DNA of 64,000 nt from Oceanispirochaeta sp963676905 (GTDB lineage Bacteria; Spirochaetota; Spirochaetia; DSM-2461), in NCBI GenBank assembly GCA_963676905.2, contig CAXXVE010000001.1:3224001-3288000 (forward strand), written 5' to 3'. The first letter of the stretch is position 1. Every line of letters begins with the position of its first letter. Below, one piece after another: positions 57,762 to 64,000 of this stretch. The position numbers were made by a program, and so were the translations under genes. The notes below the pieces were generated by a model, which was not told the DNA's origin, did not search any database, and worked only from the letters and a program-made list of their open reading frames with translations.

Positions 57762-58462
57762 CAGTCCCGTCTTCCAAGAAGTCTGAGGATGAAGAGAAAC
57801 ATATTGATAAAATCAAGGTAGAGTGTCAGGGCTCCCAGGATGGAAAGCTTCATGAAACCCTCTTCATCTACAGAGCCGCTCATAGCTCTGCTCATGTGTT
57901 TGATCTTCTGTGTATCGTAGGCTGTGAGTCCTGTAAACAGGATCACTCCCGCATAGGAGATAAGATAGTCCATTCCGCTGCTGCGCAGGAACATATTTAC
58001 AAGGGAAGCAATGATCAGACCGATGAGCCCCATCATCAGATAGTGCCCCAGCCCTGAAAGATCCCGTTTGGTGCTTAACGCCCAGAGGCTCATAACTCCG
58101 AATAACGCCGCAGTTGATACAAAGGCATTGGTTATGGTTCCAATGTTATATACAAAGAATATTGTAGAGAGGTTAATACCGTTCAGTGCGGAATATATTC
58201 CGAAAGATACAATGGCCGAAGTGGCCGACATGGTACCGATGTTTCTTGAGAGTCTGAAAACAAGAGCAAACTCTGCGATGATGAGAACAATCATCAACAT
58301 GGGGTTCCGCATCATTGTATAAAACAGAGATGTTCCTGCAAATCCTTTGGCCATAACGGCAGTCATAAAAAGTCCTGCGGTCATCCAGAGGTAGACATTC
58401 TTTAATATTGTTCGGTCCTGTGCAGCCTGACGGCTGCCGGCTCCTGTAAAAGTCTGATTCAT
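57761..58462 (-). CDS. Bax inhibitor-1 family membrane protein (YccA-like)
   Basis: A 233-residue protein with seven membrane helices of the BI-1/TMBIM family, with the late motif FTGLTAYDTQKIKHM (the conserved Asp-containing helix) and a C-terminal LTLYLDFINMFLFIL followed by Arg-rich tail. In E. coli YccA of this family modulates FtsH; a calcium leak has been described for others. Its role here is not known. RBS AGGAG precedes ATG by 6 bases. Confidence 0.9.
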   Translation of the reverse strand: MNQTFTGAGSRQAAQDRTILKNVYLWMTAGLFMTAVMAKGFAGTSLFYTMMRNPMLMIVLIIAEFALVFRLSRNIGTMSATSAIVSFGIYSALNGINLSTIFFVYNIGTITNAFVSTAALFGVMSLWALSTKRDLSGLGHYLMMGLIGLIIASLVNMFLRSSGMDYLISYAGVILFTGLTAYDTQKIKHMSRAMSGSVDEEGFMKLSILGALTLYLDFINMFLFILRLLGRRD

Positions 58463-58596
58463 AGTTAACTCCTGTCAGTCAAATCTTTTTCATAATATAC
58501 TAATAAACTCTAAAAATGCAAAATCTGTAAAGGTTACGGGAAGAGAGTGTGAATTCTCTTTTAACCCATGGTATACAAGCTTTTTTATTTCTTCTA

Positions 58597-58625
58597 TTGA
58601 CAGATCCCTGAAAAAAACAAATAAT
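58597..58625 (+). promoter_or_regulatory. Predicted sigma-70-type promoter of the ABC uptake operon
   Basis: A consensus TTGACA and AATAAT are spaced by 17 bases, followed by a ~45-base leader with GGAGAG before the start codon. Apart from this the 207-base gap upstream shows no gene or riboswitch-like structure. Confidence 0.7.
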
Positions 58626-58669
58626 AAGTCAAGTGTTTCTATACGTAAGAACACAGGAGAGTAAATCAA

Positions 58670-59665
58670 ATGAAAAAAATCACAGTTCTGATTCTGTCTA
58701 TTATGACTGTCGCAGGTTCGCTGTTTGCAGGTGGACAGAGCGATGCAGCCGGATCACCCGTAAAAATCGGTATTTCCAAATTCGTCTCCCACCCTGCTCT
58801 GGACGCCCTTGAAGCCGGTGCCGTTGAAGTGATTAAAGAGACCTATCCCGACGCCGTGTTCGACCTGCAGAACGCCAATGCCGACATTAGTACGGCATCA
58901 TCAATCGCCCAGAAATTCAAGGCTGACAAGGTAAATCTTGCCATCGGAATTGCCACCCCCACAGCACAGGCGCTTGCCAATGCCATGAAAGACGCCCCTG
59001 TACTTTATTCAGCAGTAACGGATCCCGTAGATGCGGGCCTTGTTGACAGCTATGATCAGGGCGGCATGAATATAACTGGTATATCCGATATGACTCCCGT
59101 AAAGGATCAGATTGAGCTGCTTGCCAGCCTGACAGATCTGAAAACCCTTGGTCATATATACACTTCCAGCGAAGCCAATGCTGTCACTCTTGCCAATATG
59201 GCCCGTGAAGCCTGTGCAGAACTCGGCATCGATTTCATCGAAACAACAGTTACCAATTCGGCAGAAGTGAAACAGGCAACCCAGGCCATAATCGACAAGG
59301 TTGACGGACTCTATATAAGCACCGATAACACCGTCGTATCCGCTCTTGCCGCTGTATCAGACGTAGCCACAAGAAAGGGTGTTCCCATCATGTCTGCAGA
59401 CCCCAGCTCCGCCGAGGACAATGAAATTCTCATTGCCTGGGGATTTGACTACTACAAGATGGGTAAGGCATGCGGCCGGATGGCTGTAGAAGTTCTTCAG
59501 GGAAAAAAGACATCCGAGATTCCCACAACTTTTATGACAAGTGTTGATGACATTGACCTTCTGGTGAATCTTGATCTGGCTGCCAAACTGGGAATCACTA
59601 TTCCCTCTGATCTGGAAGCCAGTGCTGCAACCGTTATCAAAAACGGAGAAATCATCAAGCAGTAA
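58670..59665 (+). CDS. ABC transporter substrate-binding protein (ABC_sub_bind/TrpX type)
   Basis: A signal peptide (ending SLFAGG) precedes a two-lobed binding fold of the PF04392 type: KIGISKFVSHPALDALEAG, IAQKFKADKVNLAIGIATPTAQA, VLYSAVTDPVDAGLV and ITGISDMTPVKDQIELL are characteristic. Related proteins in streptococci (TrpX) import tryptophan, others are of unknown specificity, so substrate is not assigned. The sequence has no lipobox cysteine (GSLFAGGQSD), so it appears to be a soluble periplasmic protein. A terminator-like hairpin follows before the permease. Confidence 0.87.
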   Translation: MKKITVLILSIMTVAGSLFAGGQSDAAGSPVKIGISKFVSHPALDALEAGAVEVIKETYPDAVFDLQNANADISTASSIAQKFKADKVNLAIGIATPTAQALANAMKDAPVLYSAVTDPVDAGLVDSYDQGGMNITGISDMTPVKDQIELLASLTDLKTLGHIYTSSEANAVTLANMAREACAELGIDFIETTVTNSAEVKQATQAIIDKVDGLYISTDNTVVSALAAVSDVATRKGVPIMSADPSSAEDNEILIAWGFDYYKMGKACGRMAVEVLQGKKTSEIPTTFMTSVDDIDLLVNLDLAAKLGITIPSDLEASAATVIKNGEIIKQ

Positions 59666-59697
59666 CTTGCAAATAGATGCTTATTTTTGCATCCTAT

Positions 59698-59738
59698 AGG
59701 GACTGTCCGGCTTCTGCCGTTCGGTCCCTTATTTTTTT
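59698..59738 (+). terminator. Intercistronic attenuating terminator
   Basis: AGGGAC and GTCCCT form the outer stem and CCGGC/GCCG an inner one, followed by T7. It stands between the binding protein and the permease, probably lowering permease expression relative to the binding protein, as in the nucleoside operon at 31.8 kb. Confidence 0.7.
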
Positions 59739-59755
59739 AAAACAAAGAGGTAAAA

Positions 59756-60658
59756 ATGATTGAAGGGATATTAGTTGAAGGCCTGATCTTCGGCATCCTT
59801 GCCCTGGGGGTCTTTATAACATTCAGGATTCTGGACTTTCCGGATCTGACTGTCGACGGCAGCTTTCCCCTTGGCGCCGTAACAGCCGGAAGCTGCCTGG
59901 CCGCAGGATTCAATCCACTGCTGGCACTTCTTCTGGCATTCATTGCCGGAGCTCTTGCGGGAACAGTAACCGCTGTTATTCACAACAAACTCAAGGTGCC
60001 TAATCTTCTGGCAGGTATTCTGACCATGACGATGCTCTACTCTATTAATATAAGAATACTTGGAGATAGAGCGAACCTCCCCCTGCTGAAGGTCCGTACC
60101 ATAATAGATATGGTCTATGATTTAACCGGTCCGTTTATTTCCTACACAGCGACCCTGCTGGTCCTGTTTATTTTTGTATTTGCTGTCATCAAGATCCTTA
60201 TGGACCTCTTCTTCCTTACCGATATGGGACTGACTCTGGGAGCCATGGGTAACAACGAACAGATGATTATCACTCTGGGAGTCAATCCGGAAACAATGAA
60301 AATTATAGGGCTGAGTATTTCTAATGGACTTGTCGCTCTGTCCGGAGCCTTTTTCGCCCAGTACCAGGGTTTTGCGGATGTGAATATGGGACAGGGAACT
60401 GTTGTCTCAGGCCTGGCTATGGTAATGCTTGGAGAGTTTATGATCCGTTCAAGCAGCATCAAGATGCTGACATTCAGGGTTCTCCTCGGGGCTATCCTCT
60501 TTAAGGCTATTATGTTTTACGGCCGGTACTACGGCTATTACATCCATCTGACCCCCAATGATCTGAAGCTGATTACAGGACTTCTTATCATCCTCTCACT
60601 GATCATTTCCAAAATGAAAAACAGGAGTCTGCTGAAAACACTGGGAGTTAGAAAATGA
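59756..60658 (+). CDS. ABC transporter permease (TrpY type)
   Basis: A 300-residue permease with about eight helices and the family pattern FRILDFPDLTVDGSFPLGAV near residue 24, LLAGILTMTMLYSINIRILG, and GLALVMLGE-like VVSGLAMVMLGEFMIRSSS. It belongs to the BPD_transp_2-like group paired with ABC_sub_bind proteins. The last bases overlap the ATPase start (ATGA). No substrate is known. Confidence 0.88.
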   Translation: MIEGILVEGLIFGILALGVFITFRILDFPDLTVDGSFPLGAVTAGSCLAAGFNPLLALLLAFIAGALAGTVTAVIHNKLKVPNLLAGILTMTMLYSINIRILGDRANLPLLKVRTIIDMVYDLTGPFISYTATLLVLFIFVFAVIKILMDLFFLTDMGLTLGAMGNNEQMIITLGVNPETMKIIGLSISNGLVALSGAFFAQYQGFADVNMGQGTVVSGLAMVMLGEFMIRSSSIKMLTFRVLLGAILFKAIMFYGRYYGYYIHLTPNDLKLITGLLIILSLIISKMKNRSLLKTLGVRK

Positions 60659-61446
60659 TAAAGATTAAAGATCTGAATATGATATTCGGTGAGGGAACTC
60701 CCAACCGTAACCATGTACTTAAAAACCTGAACCTCAATGTAAAGAAGAGTGATTTTATTACAATTGTAGGTTCAAACGGAGCCGGCAAAACAACCCTCTA
60801 CAATGCCCTCTCCGGGCATGATCCGGTTACATCGGGAAAGATCCACTTTAATGATACCGATGTGACAAGTCTTGCCGAGTACAGACGAGCTGCATTCATG
60901 GGCCGTATCTTCCAGGACCCCCTGCTGGGTACAGCCGGAAATATGTCAATTGAAGACAATATGGTAATAGCCTCTTATAAGGGAATGAAAAAGATAGGGA
61001 GAACTCTGAACAAGAAAAAGCGTGATGAGTTTAAAAGTCTGCTTGTCCGTCTTGAGATGGGACTTGAAAGCCGACTTAAAGACAATGTCGCTCTCCTGTC
61101 AGGTGGACAGAGACAGGCTCTGACCCTTTTAATGATGGTCATGTCCAGGCCTGAGCTGATTCTTCTGGACGAGCATACAGCGGCCCTGGACCCAAGAAAT
61201 GCATCAAAGGTTATGGAACTGACTCTTCAGTTTATAAAAGAGTATGAACTGACTGCCATGATGATTACCCATAACATGCAGCATGCCATCGATTACGGTA
61301 ACCGCCTTATTATGATGGACAAGGGTGATATCATAATGGATATTCAGGGTGAGGAAAAAAAGAATCTGACAGTACAGGCTCTGGTGGACAAGTTCCATGA
61401 GATCAGAAAAGAGCAGTTTCTTAATGATGAGGCCCTACTCAGCTGA
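60655..61446 (+). CDS. ABC transporter ATP-binding protein (TrpZ type)
   Basis: A single ABC ATPase of 263 residues. Walker A GSNGAGKTT (39-47), a Q-loop region FMGRIFQDPLLGTAGNMS, the signature LLSGGQRQAL and Walker B LILLDEHTAALDP are present (H in place of the usual P in DEPTAA), then the H-loop MMITHNM. It powers the transporter encoded just upstream. It is followed by a strong terminator. Confidence 0.92.
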   Translation: MIKIKDLNMIFGEGTPNRNHVLKNLNLNVKKSDFITIVGSNGAGKTTLYNALSGHDPVTSGKIHFNDTDVTSLAEYRRAAFMGRIFQDPLLGTAGNMSIEDNMVIASYKGMKKIGRTLNKKKRDEFKSLLVRLEMGLESRLKDNVALLSGGQRQALTLLMMVMSRPELILLDEHTAALDPRNASKVMELTLQFIKEYELTAMMITHNMQHAIDYGNRLIMMDKGDIIMDIQGEEKKNLTVQALVDKFHEIRKEQFLNDEALLS

Positions 61447-61470
61447 CAGCCTCTTTGAATTATCCTGAGA

Positions 61471-61504
61471 AAGCAGAATCCCTGAGGGGTTCTGCTTTTT
61501 TTTG
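61471..61504 (+). terminator. Rho-independent terminator of the ABC operon
   Basis: AAGCAGAA and TTCTGCTT pair with an inner CCC/GGGG, followed by T8. It separates the operon from rpiB. Confidence 0.85.
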
Positions 61505-61562
61505 CTATGGAATAATTCACTGAATCAGAATATTATTTACTGACAAAACAGAGGAGTTCGAG

Positions 61563-62006
61563 TTGATGAAGAGAGTTGTAATTGCCAATGACCATGGTGC
61601 TGTAGAGATAAAAGAGGAAATCAAATCACATCTTGCTGAACTTGGTTTTGAAGTAACAGATATGGGTCTTGCCAGTGAAGAAGCGGCAGACTATCCCGAT
61701 ATGGCTGAAAAAGCCTGCAGCGAATATCTAAAAGGCGGCTATGATTTCGGAATTGTATGCTGCGGCACAGGAATCGGTATATCAATTTCAGCAAATAAAA
61801 TAAAAGGTATACGCTGCGCTCTGGTTCAGAACTGCTTTGCCGCGGAGATGACAAGGCGCCATAATAACGCCAACTTTCTTGCCTTCGGAGGCAGAATCGA
61901 CTACCCCGAAAAAATTACTGATATGGTTGATGCCTTTATCAACGCAGATTTTGAGGGCGGCCGCCACGAAAGACGTGTTGAAAAGATGATGAAACTTGAA
62001 GAATAA
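61563..62006 (+). CDS. rpiB: Ribose 5-phosphate isomerase B
   Basis: Interconverts ribose 5-phosphate and ribulose 5-phosphate (RpiB/LacAB fold). The active-site cysteine is in VCCGTGIGISISANK, and HNNANFLAFGGR gives the catalytic/binding His and Arg. The start is TTG at 61563 or ATG at 61566, both within reach of GAGGAG. Length 147 is normal. Its role fits the deoB/deoC/deoD sugar-phosphate theme of the window. Confidence 0.93.
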   Translation: MMKRVVIANDHGAVEIKEEIKSHLAELGFEVTDMGLASEEAADYPDMAEKACSEYLKGGYDFGIVCCGTGIGISISANKIKGIRCALVQNCFAAEMTRRHNNANFLAFGGRIDYPEKITDMVDAFINADFEGGRHERRVEKMMKLEE

Positions 62007-62008
62007 AT

Positions 62009-62039
62009 AAAAAAGGCAGCCATGAGGCTGCCTTTTTTT
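62009..62039. terminator. Bidirectional terminator shared by rpiB and tRNA-Arg
   Basis: AAAGGCAGCC and GGCTGCCTTT pair around ATGA. A-runs and T-runs on opposite sides allow use on both strands; the T tract on the plus strand lies against the 3' end of the tRNA gene. Confidence 0.85.
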
Positions 62040-62112
62040 GATCGACGCGGGATTCGAACCCACCACCTCTTCCTCCGGAGGGAAGCGCTCTATCCAAATG
62101 AGCTAGTCGACC
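62039..62112 (-). tRNA. tRNA-Arg (anticodon CCG)
   Basis: On the minus strand the acceptor arms GGTCGAC and GTCGATC pair (one G-T), the D arm is GCTC/GAGC, the anticodon arm CTTCC-CTCCGGA-GGAAG places CCG at positions 34-36, and the T arm is GTGGG-TTCGAAT-CCCGC. The 3' CCA is not encoded. It would read CGG codons. A consensus promoter lies directly upstream. Confidence 0.93.
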
Positions 62113-62123
62113 GTATGGACTGT

Positions 62124-62152
62124 ACAATAATGGAAAAGGAAAACGGTGTCAA
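62124..62152 (-). promoter_or_regulatory. Promoter of tRNA-Arg
   Basis: On the minus strand TTGACA and TATTGT are separated by 17 bases, and the -10 ends 11 bases before the tRNA 5' end. The -35/spacer region overlaps one arm of the 12-bp inverted repeat at 62137-62185. Confidence 0.75.
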
Positions 62153-62185
62153 CAAGGTTTCATGAACTAAACTCACCGTTTTCCT
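62137..62185. repeat. Perfect 12-bp inverted repeat between tRNA-Arg and deoD
   Basis: AGGAAAACGGTG and CACCGTTTTCCT pair exactly around a 25-base loop. There is no T run. It lies across the tRNA promoter and upstream of deoD, in a divergent intergenic region of 183 bases, so it could be an operator or structured leader. Confidence 0.6.
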
Positions 62186-62295
62186 GACCAGATGTCTAAC
62201 AACCCTGTATATGTCTTTTTATAGTCAGTACTTTCTTTTAAAATCATCTCTTTTAATTTACAATATATATAGCAAATTATGCAGAGGAGACCTTA

Positions 62296-63000
62296 ATGAG
62301 TGTTCATATAGGCGCAAAACCAGGCGATATAGCCGAAACAGTATTGATGCCGGGTGACCCCCTTCGTGCAAAATACATTGCCGATAACTTTCTGACTGAT
62401 GCAAAGTGTTATACCGAAGTCAGAGGTATGTACGGCTTTACAGGCACATACAAGGGCCAGAAAGTATCTGTTCAGGGAAGCGGAATGGGTATTCCCTCAA
62501 TCGGAATCTATGTCAACGAACTGATCGATCAGTACGGGGCAAAAAGAATCATGAGAATCGGATCCTGCGGATCCTTTCAGGAAAAAGTAAAGATCCGTGA
62601 TGTAATCCTTGGAATGAGTGCTTCTACCCAGAGCAGCCTCAATGATATAACCTTCAAAGGAATGACATTTGCTCCCACAGCAAGCTACTCTCTCTTCTCA
62701 AAGGCCGTAGCCGCAGCAGAGAAGCTCAATATTCCTTTTCATGCAGGAAACATTCTTTCCACTGATATCTTTTATAATGATGATCCCGAAGAGTGGAAAA
62801 TCTGGAAGAATCACGGTGTTCTGGCTGTAGAGATGGAAGCGGCTGCGCTCTATACAATTGCAGCAAAAAAAGGGATTGACGCCCTTACCATTCTCACAGT
62901 AAGTGACTCTTTTATAACAAGCGAAGTAACTACTTCCGAAGAGAGAGAGCAGACATTTACCCAGATGATGGAACTTGCTCTGGAAACTGCAATTTCCTGA
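62296..63000 (+). CDS. deoD: Purine nucleoside phosphorylase DeoD
   Basis: Cleaves purine (deoxy)nucleosides with phosphate to give base and (deoxy)ribose 1-phosphate. Hexameric-type signatures: VLMPGDPLRAKYIADNF at the N-terminus, YTEVRGMYGFTGTYKG, QGSGMGIPSIGIY, RIGSCGSFQ, GVLAVEMEAAALYTIA and TVSDSF with the catalytic Asp. Length 234 is normal. RBS AGAGGAG is upstream. It supplies deoB/deoC with sugar 1-phosphate although those genes are 24 kb away. Confidence 0.95.
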   Translation: MSVHIGAKPGDIAETVLMPGDPLRAKYIADNFLTDAKCYTEVRGMYGFTGTYKGQKVSVQGSGMGIPSIGIYVNELIDQYGAKRIMRIGSCGSFQEKVKIRDVILGMSASTQSSLNDITFKGMTFAPTASYSLFSKAVAAAEKLNIPFHAGNILSTDIFYNDDPEEWKIWKNHGVLAVEMEAAALYTIAAKKGIDALTILTVSDSFITSEVTTSEEREQTFTQMMELALETAIS

Positions 63001-63020
63001 TATTCTGTTTTTGAACATTG

Positions 63021-63049
63021 AGGGCTGTCATTCAGGCAGCCCTTTTTTT
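63021..63049 (+). terminator. Rho-independent terminator of deoD
   Basis: AGGGCTG and CAGCCCT pair around TCATTCAGG, followed by T7. The next gene begins 14 bases later, so it is probably read by passage through this terminator or from a promoter not seen. Confidence 0.75.
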
Positions 63050-63062
63050 AAAGGCGGTTTTT

Positions 63063-63644
63063 ATGAACTATCTAGCCCATGCCTATTTCTCTCCTTCCGA
63101 GCCTTTGCTGCTCCTCGGGAACCTGAGCTGCGATATCATCAGACCAGCTGAAAAAGAGCATCTTCAGGAGGGGATATTGCAGGGGATGGAACTGCATCAG
63201 AGGATTGACAGGTATACAGACAGTCATTCTGGATTCCGCCGCATTCAGGAGTGTATGAACAGCTACTCCCTGCCCTACGCCGGTGTTCTGGCAGACATTG
63301 TGATGGATCACTGCCTGGCCTCTGACTGGTCAGCCTACTCGTCCCTCTCATTGGAAGAGTTTTCTATTAATATTTACGGAGTTCTCAGGGATTGCATCAA
63401 GAAAGAACTTGTCCCCGGCAGATTTGGAATGATGGCCGCGCACCTTGTAAAAGAGAACTGGTTTGTCTCATACAGCACCAGGGAAGGCCTTGAAATGGCA
63501 ATTGAAAGGTTGAACTACCGAAGCAGCCGTTTGATAGATGCTGCGGCTGTGATGGATGCGTTTCTCACCAATGAAGGGGAAATCAGGAGTTCATTCACTC
63601 TTCTGATGAAAGAGATGATGCCCCTCTTTCGTCACAGTAATTAG
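63063..63644 (+). CDS. Acyl carrier protein phosphodiesterase-like protein (AcpH/DUF479)
   Basis: The start MNYLAHAYFS matches the AcpH family (MNYLAH...), followed by LLLGNLSCDIIRP, GILQGMELHQRIDRYTDSHSGFR and VLADIVMDHCLASDW, the metal-binding His/Asp set of the HD-like fold. AcpH removes phosphopantetheine from acyl carrier protein; family members of unproven function also exist. The ATG at 63063 is preferred over an upstream start with a non-family leader. Its 3' end overlaps the partial methyltransferase on the other strand by 4 bases. Confidence 0.8.
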   Translation: MNYLAHAYFSPSEPLLLLGNLSCDIIRPAEKEHLQEGILQGMELHQRIDRYTDSHSGFRRIQECMNSYSLPYAGVLADIVMDHCLASDWSAYSSLSLEEFSINIYGVLRDCIKKELVPGRFGMMAAHLVKENWFVSYSTREGLEMAIERLNYRSSRLIDAAAVMDAFLTNEGEIRSSFTLLMKEMMPLFRHSN

Positions 63645-64000
63645 TCCTTAACGTAGGCTTCTGCAAGATAGGTCTTGAGTCCCCGCTCAGGATAACGCCC
63701 CAGATAGGCATCGGGACAGGGTACAGCTGTGATACTTTCAAATCTGCCAGGAAGGTTTTCTGCTATCATCTCCAGGAATTCCCCGCCGCTGCTGTCCGGT
63801 GCGTTCAAACAGAAGAGTACGGCCCCTCCGGGTTTTACTATTTCAGGTACTCTTTTTATGAGCCGGGGATAATCCTTTTTATAACTGAAGCTTTTTCCCT
63901 GCATGGGAGGAGGATCCATTACAACAAGATCATAGGGGCCTCTCCGGCGGATTTTGCTGAAGGACTTGAAGATATCATAACCGAAATATGAAGATCTAAC
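63641..64000 (-). CDS. Class I SAM-dependent methyltransferase, C-terminal part (RlmI/RlmK-like)
   Basis: The frame is open to the right edge of the window, so the 5' end is missing. The visible ~119 residues contain motif IV DLVVMDPPPM, a Rossmann-type strand-helix region (LIKRVPEIVKPGGAVLFCLN) and a late FESITAVPCPDAYLGRYPE. DPPP is typical of rRNA or DNA base methyltransferases such as RlmI and RlmK. The exact target cannot be set from the fragment. Confidence 0.75.
   Translation of the reverse strand, partial: VRSSYFGYDIFKSFSKIRRRGPYDLVVMDPPPMQGKSFSYKKDYPRLIKRVPEIVKPGGAVLFCLNAPDSSGGEFLEMIAENLPGRFESITAVPCPDAYLGRYPERGLKTYLAEAYVKD

Overview
The window reads as chromosomal DNA of a spirochaete, most like a free-living member of the Spirochaetales. 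This rests on gene content: a TmpC/PnrA-type lipoprotein with its nucleoside ABC transporter, a ~900-residue protein ending in a GreA module, a fused B12-type radical SAM/DUF2344 protein, many lipoproteins with loose spirochaetal lipoboxes, many TPR proteins, and a class III cyclase with a CHASE2 sensor. No 16S rRNA or other decisive marker is present, so the genus is not claimed.

Layout. (1) 1-6.6 kb, plus strand: the cell-shape operon mreC (partial)-mreD-mrdA-rodA, translationally coupled to a radical SAM gene. (2) 6.5-23 kb, almost all minus strand: mazG, small envelope genes, a CHASE2 adenylate cyclase, a sigma-54 activator, then a housekeeping run rpsA-cmk-rluB-scpB-scpA-folK-recA, three coupled TPR/secreted-protein genes, and rpe. 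(3) 23-27 kb, plus strand: a helical-repeat gene and the giant GreA-like gene behind a near-consensus promoter. (4) 27-41 kb: tex, a purine nucleoside import operon on the plus strand, facing a minus-strand block with thymidine-kinase-like, sdaA, deoC, deoB and a URO-D/MtaA-like gene. (5) 41-43.5 kb: a lipoprotein built of about 20 ankyrin repeats. (6) 43.5-51.6 kb: an accessory island. (7) 51.6-64 kb: udk, a HEFAHH putative metalloprotease, an ABC-F ATPase, DD-carboxypeptidase, M18 aminopeptidase, a BI-1 protein, an ABC_sub_bind-type uptake operon, rpiB, tRNA-Arg(CCG), deoD, acpH and a partial methyltransferase.

The core genes form two themes. One is envelope growth (mre/rod genes, DacA-like enzyme, many lipoproteins). 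The other is nucleoside salvage: import (30.7-35.4 kb), phosphorolysis (deoD), ribose-phosphate handling (deoB, deoC, rpiB, rpe) and kinases (udk, TK-like, cmk).

The accessory island is the most unusual part. It holds two orphan Rhs tips, each followed by an A+T-rich lipoprotein gene that may encode immunity. One Rhs tip is decayed and split by a complete IS21-family element with an exact 8-bp target duplication. There is also a RelE/HigB-type toxin-antitoxin pair, a ~110-bp GC-rich repeat present twice, and three imperfect hairpins with related CCCATAAG arms. These repeats sit between the gene blocks, as if marking cassette boundaries.
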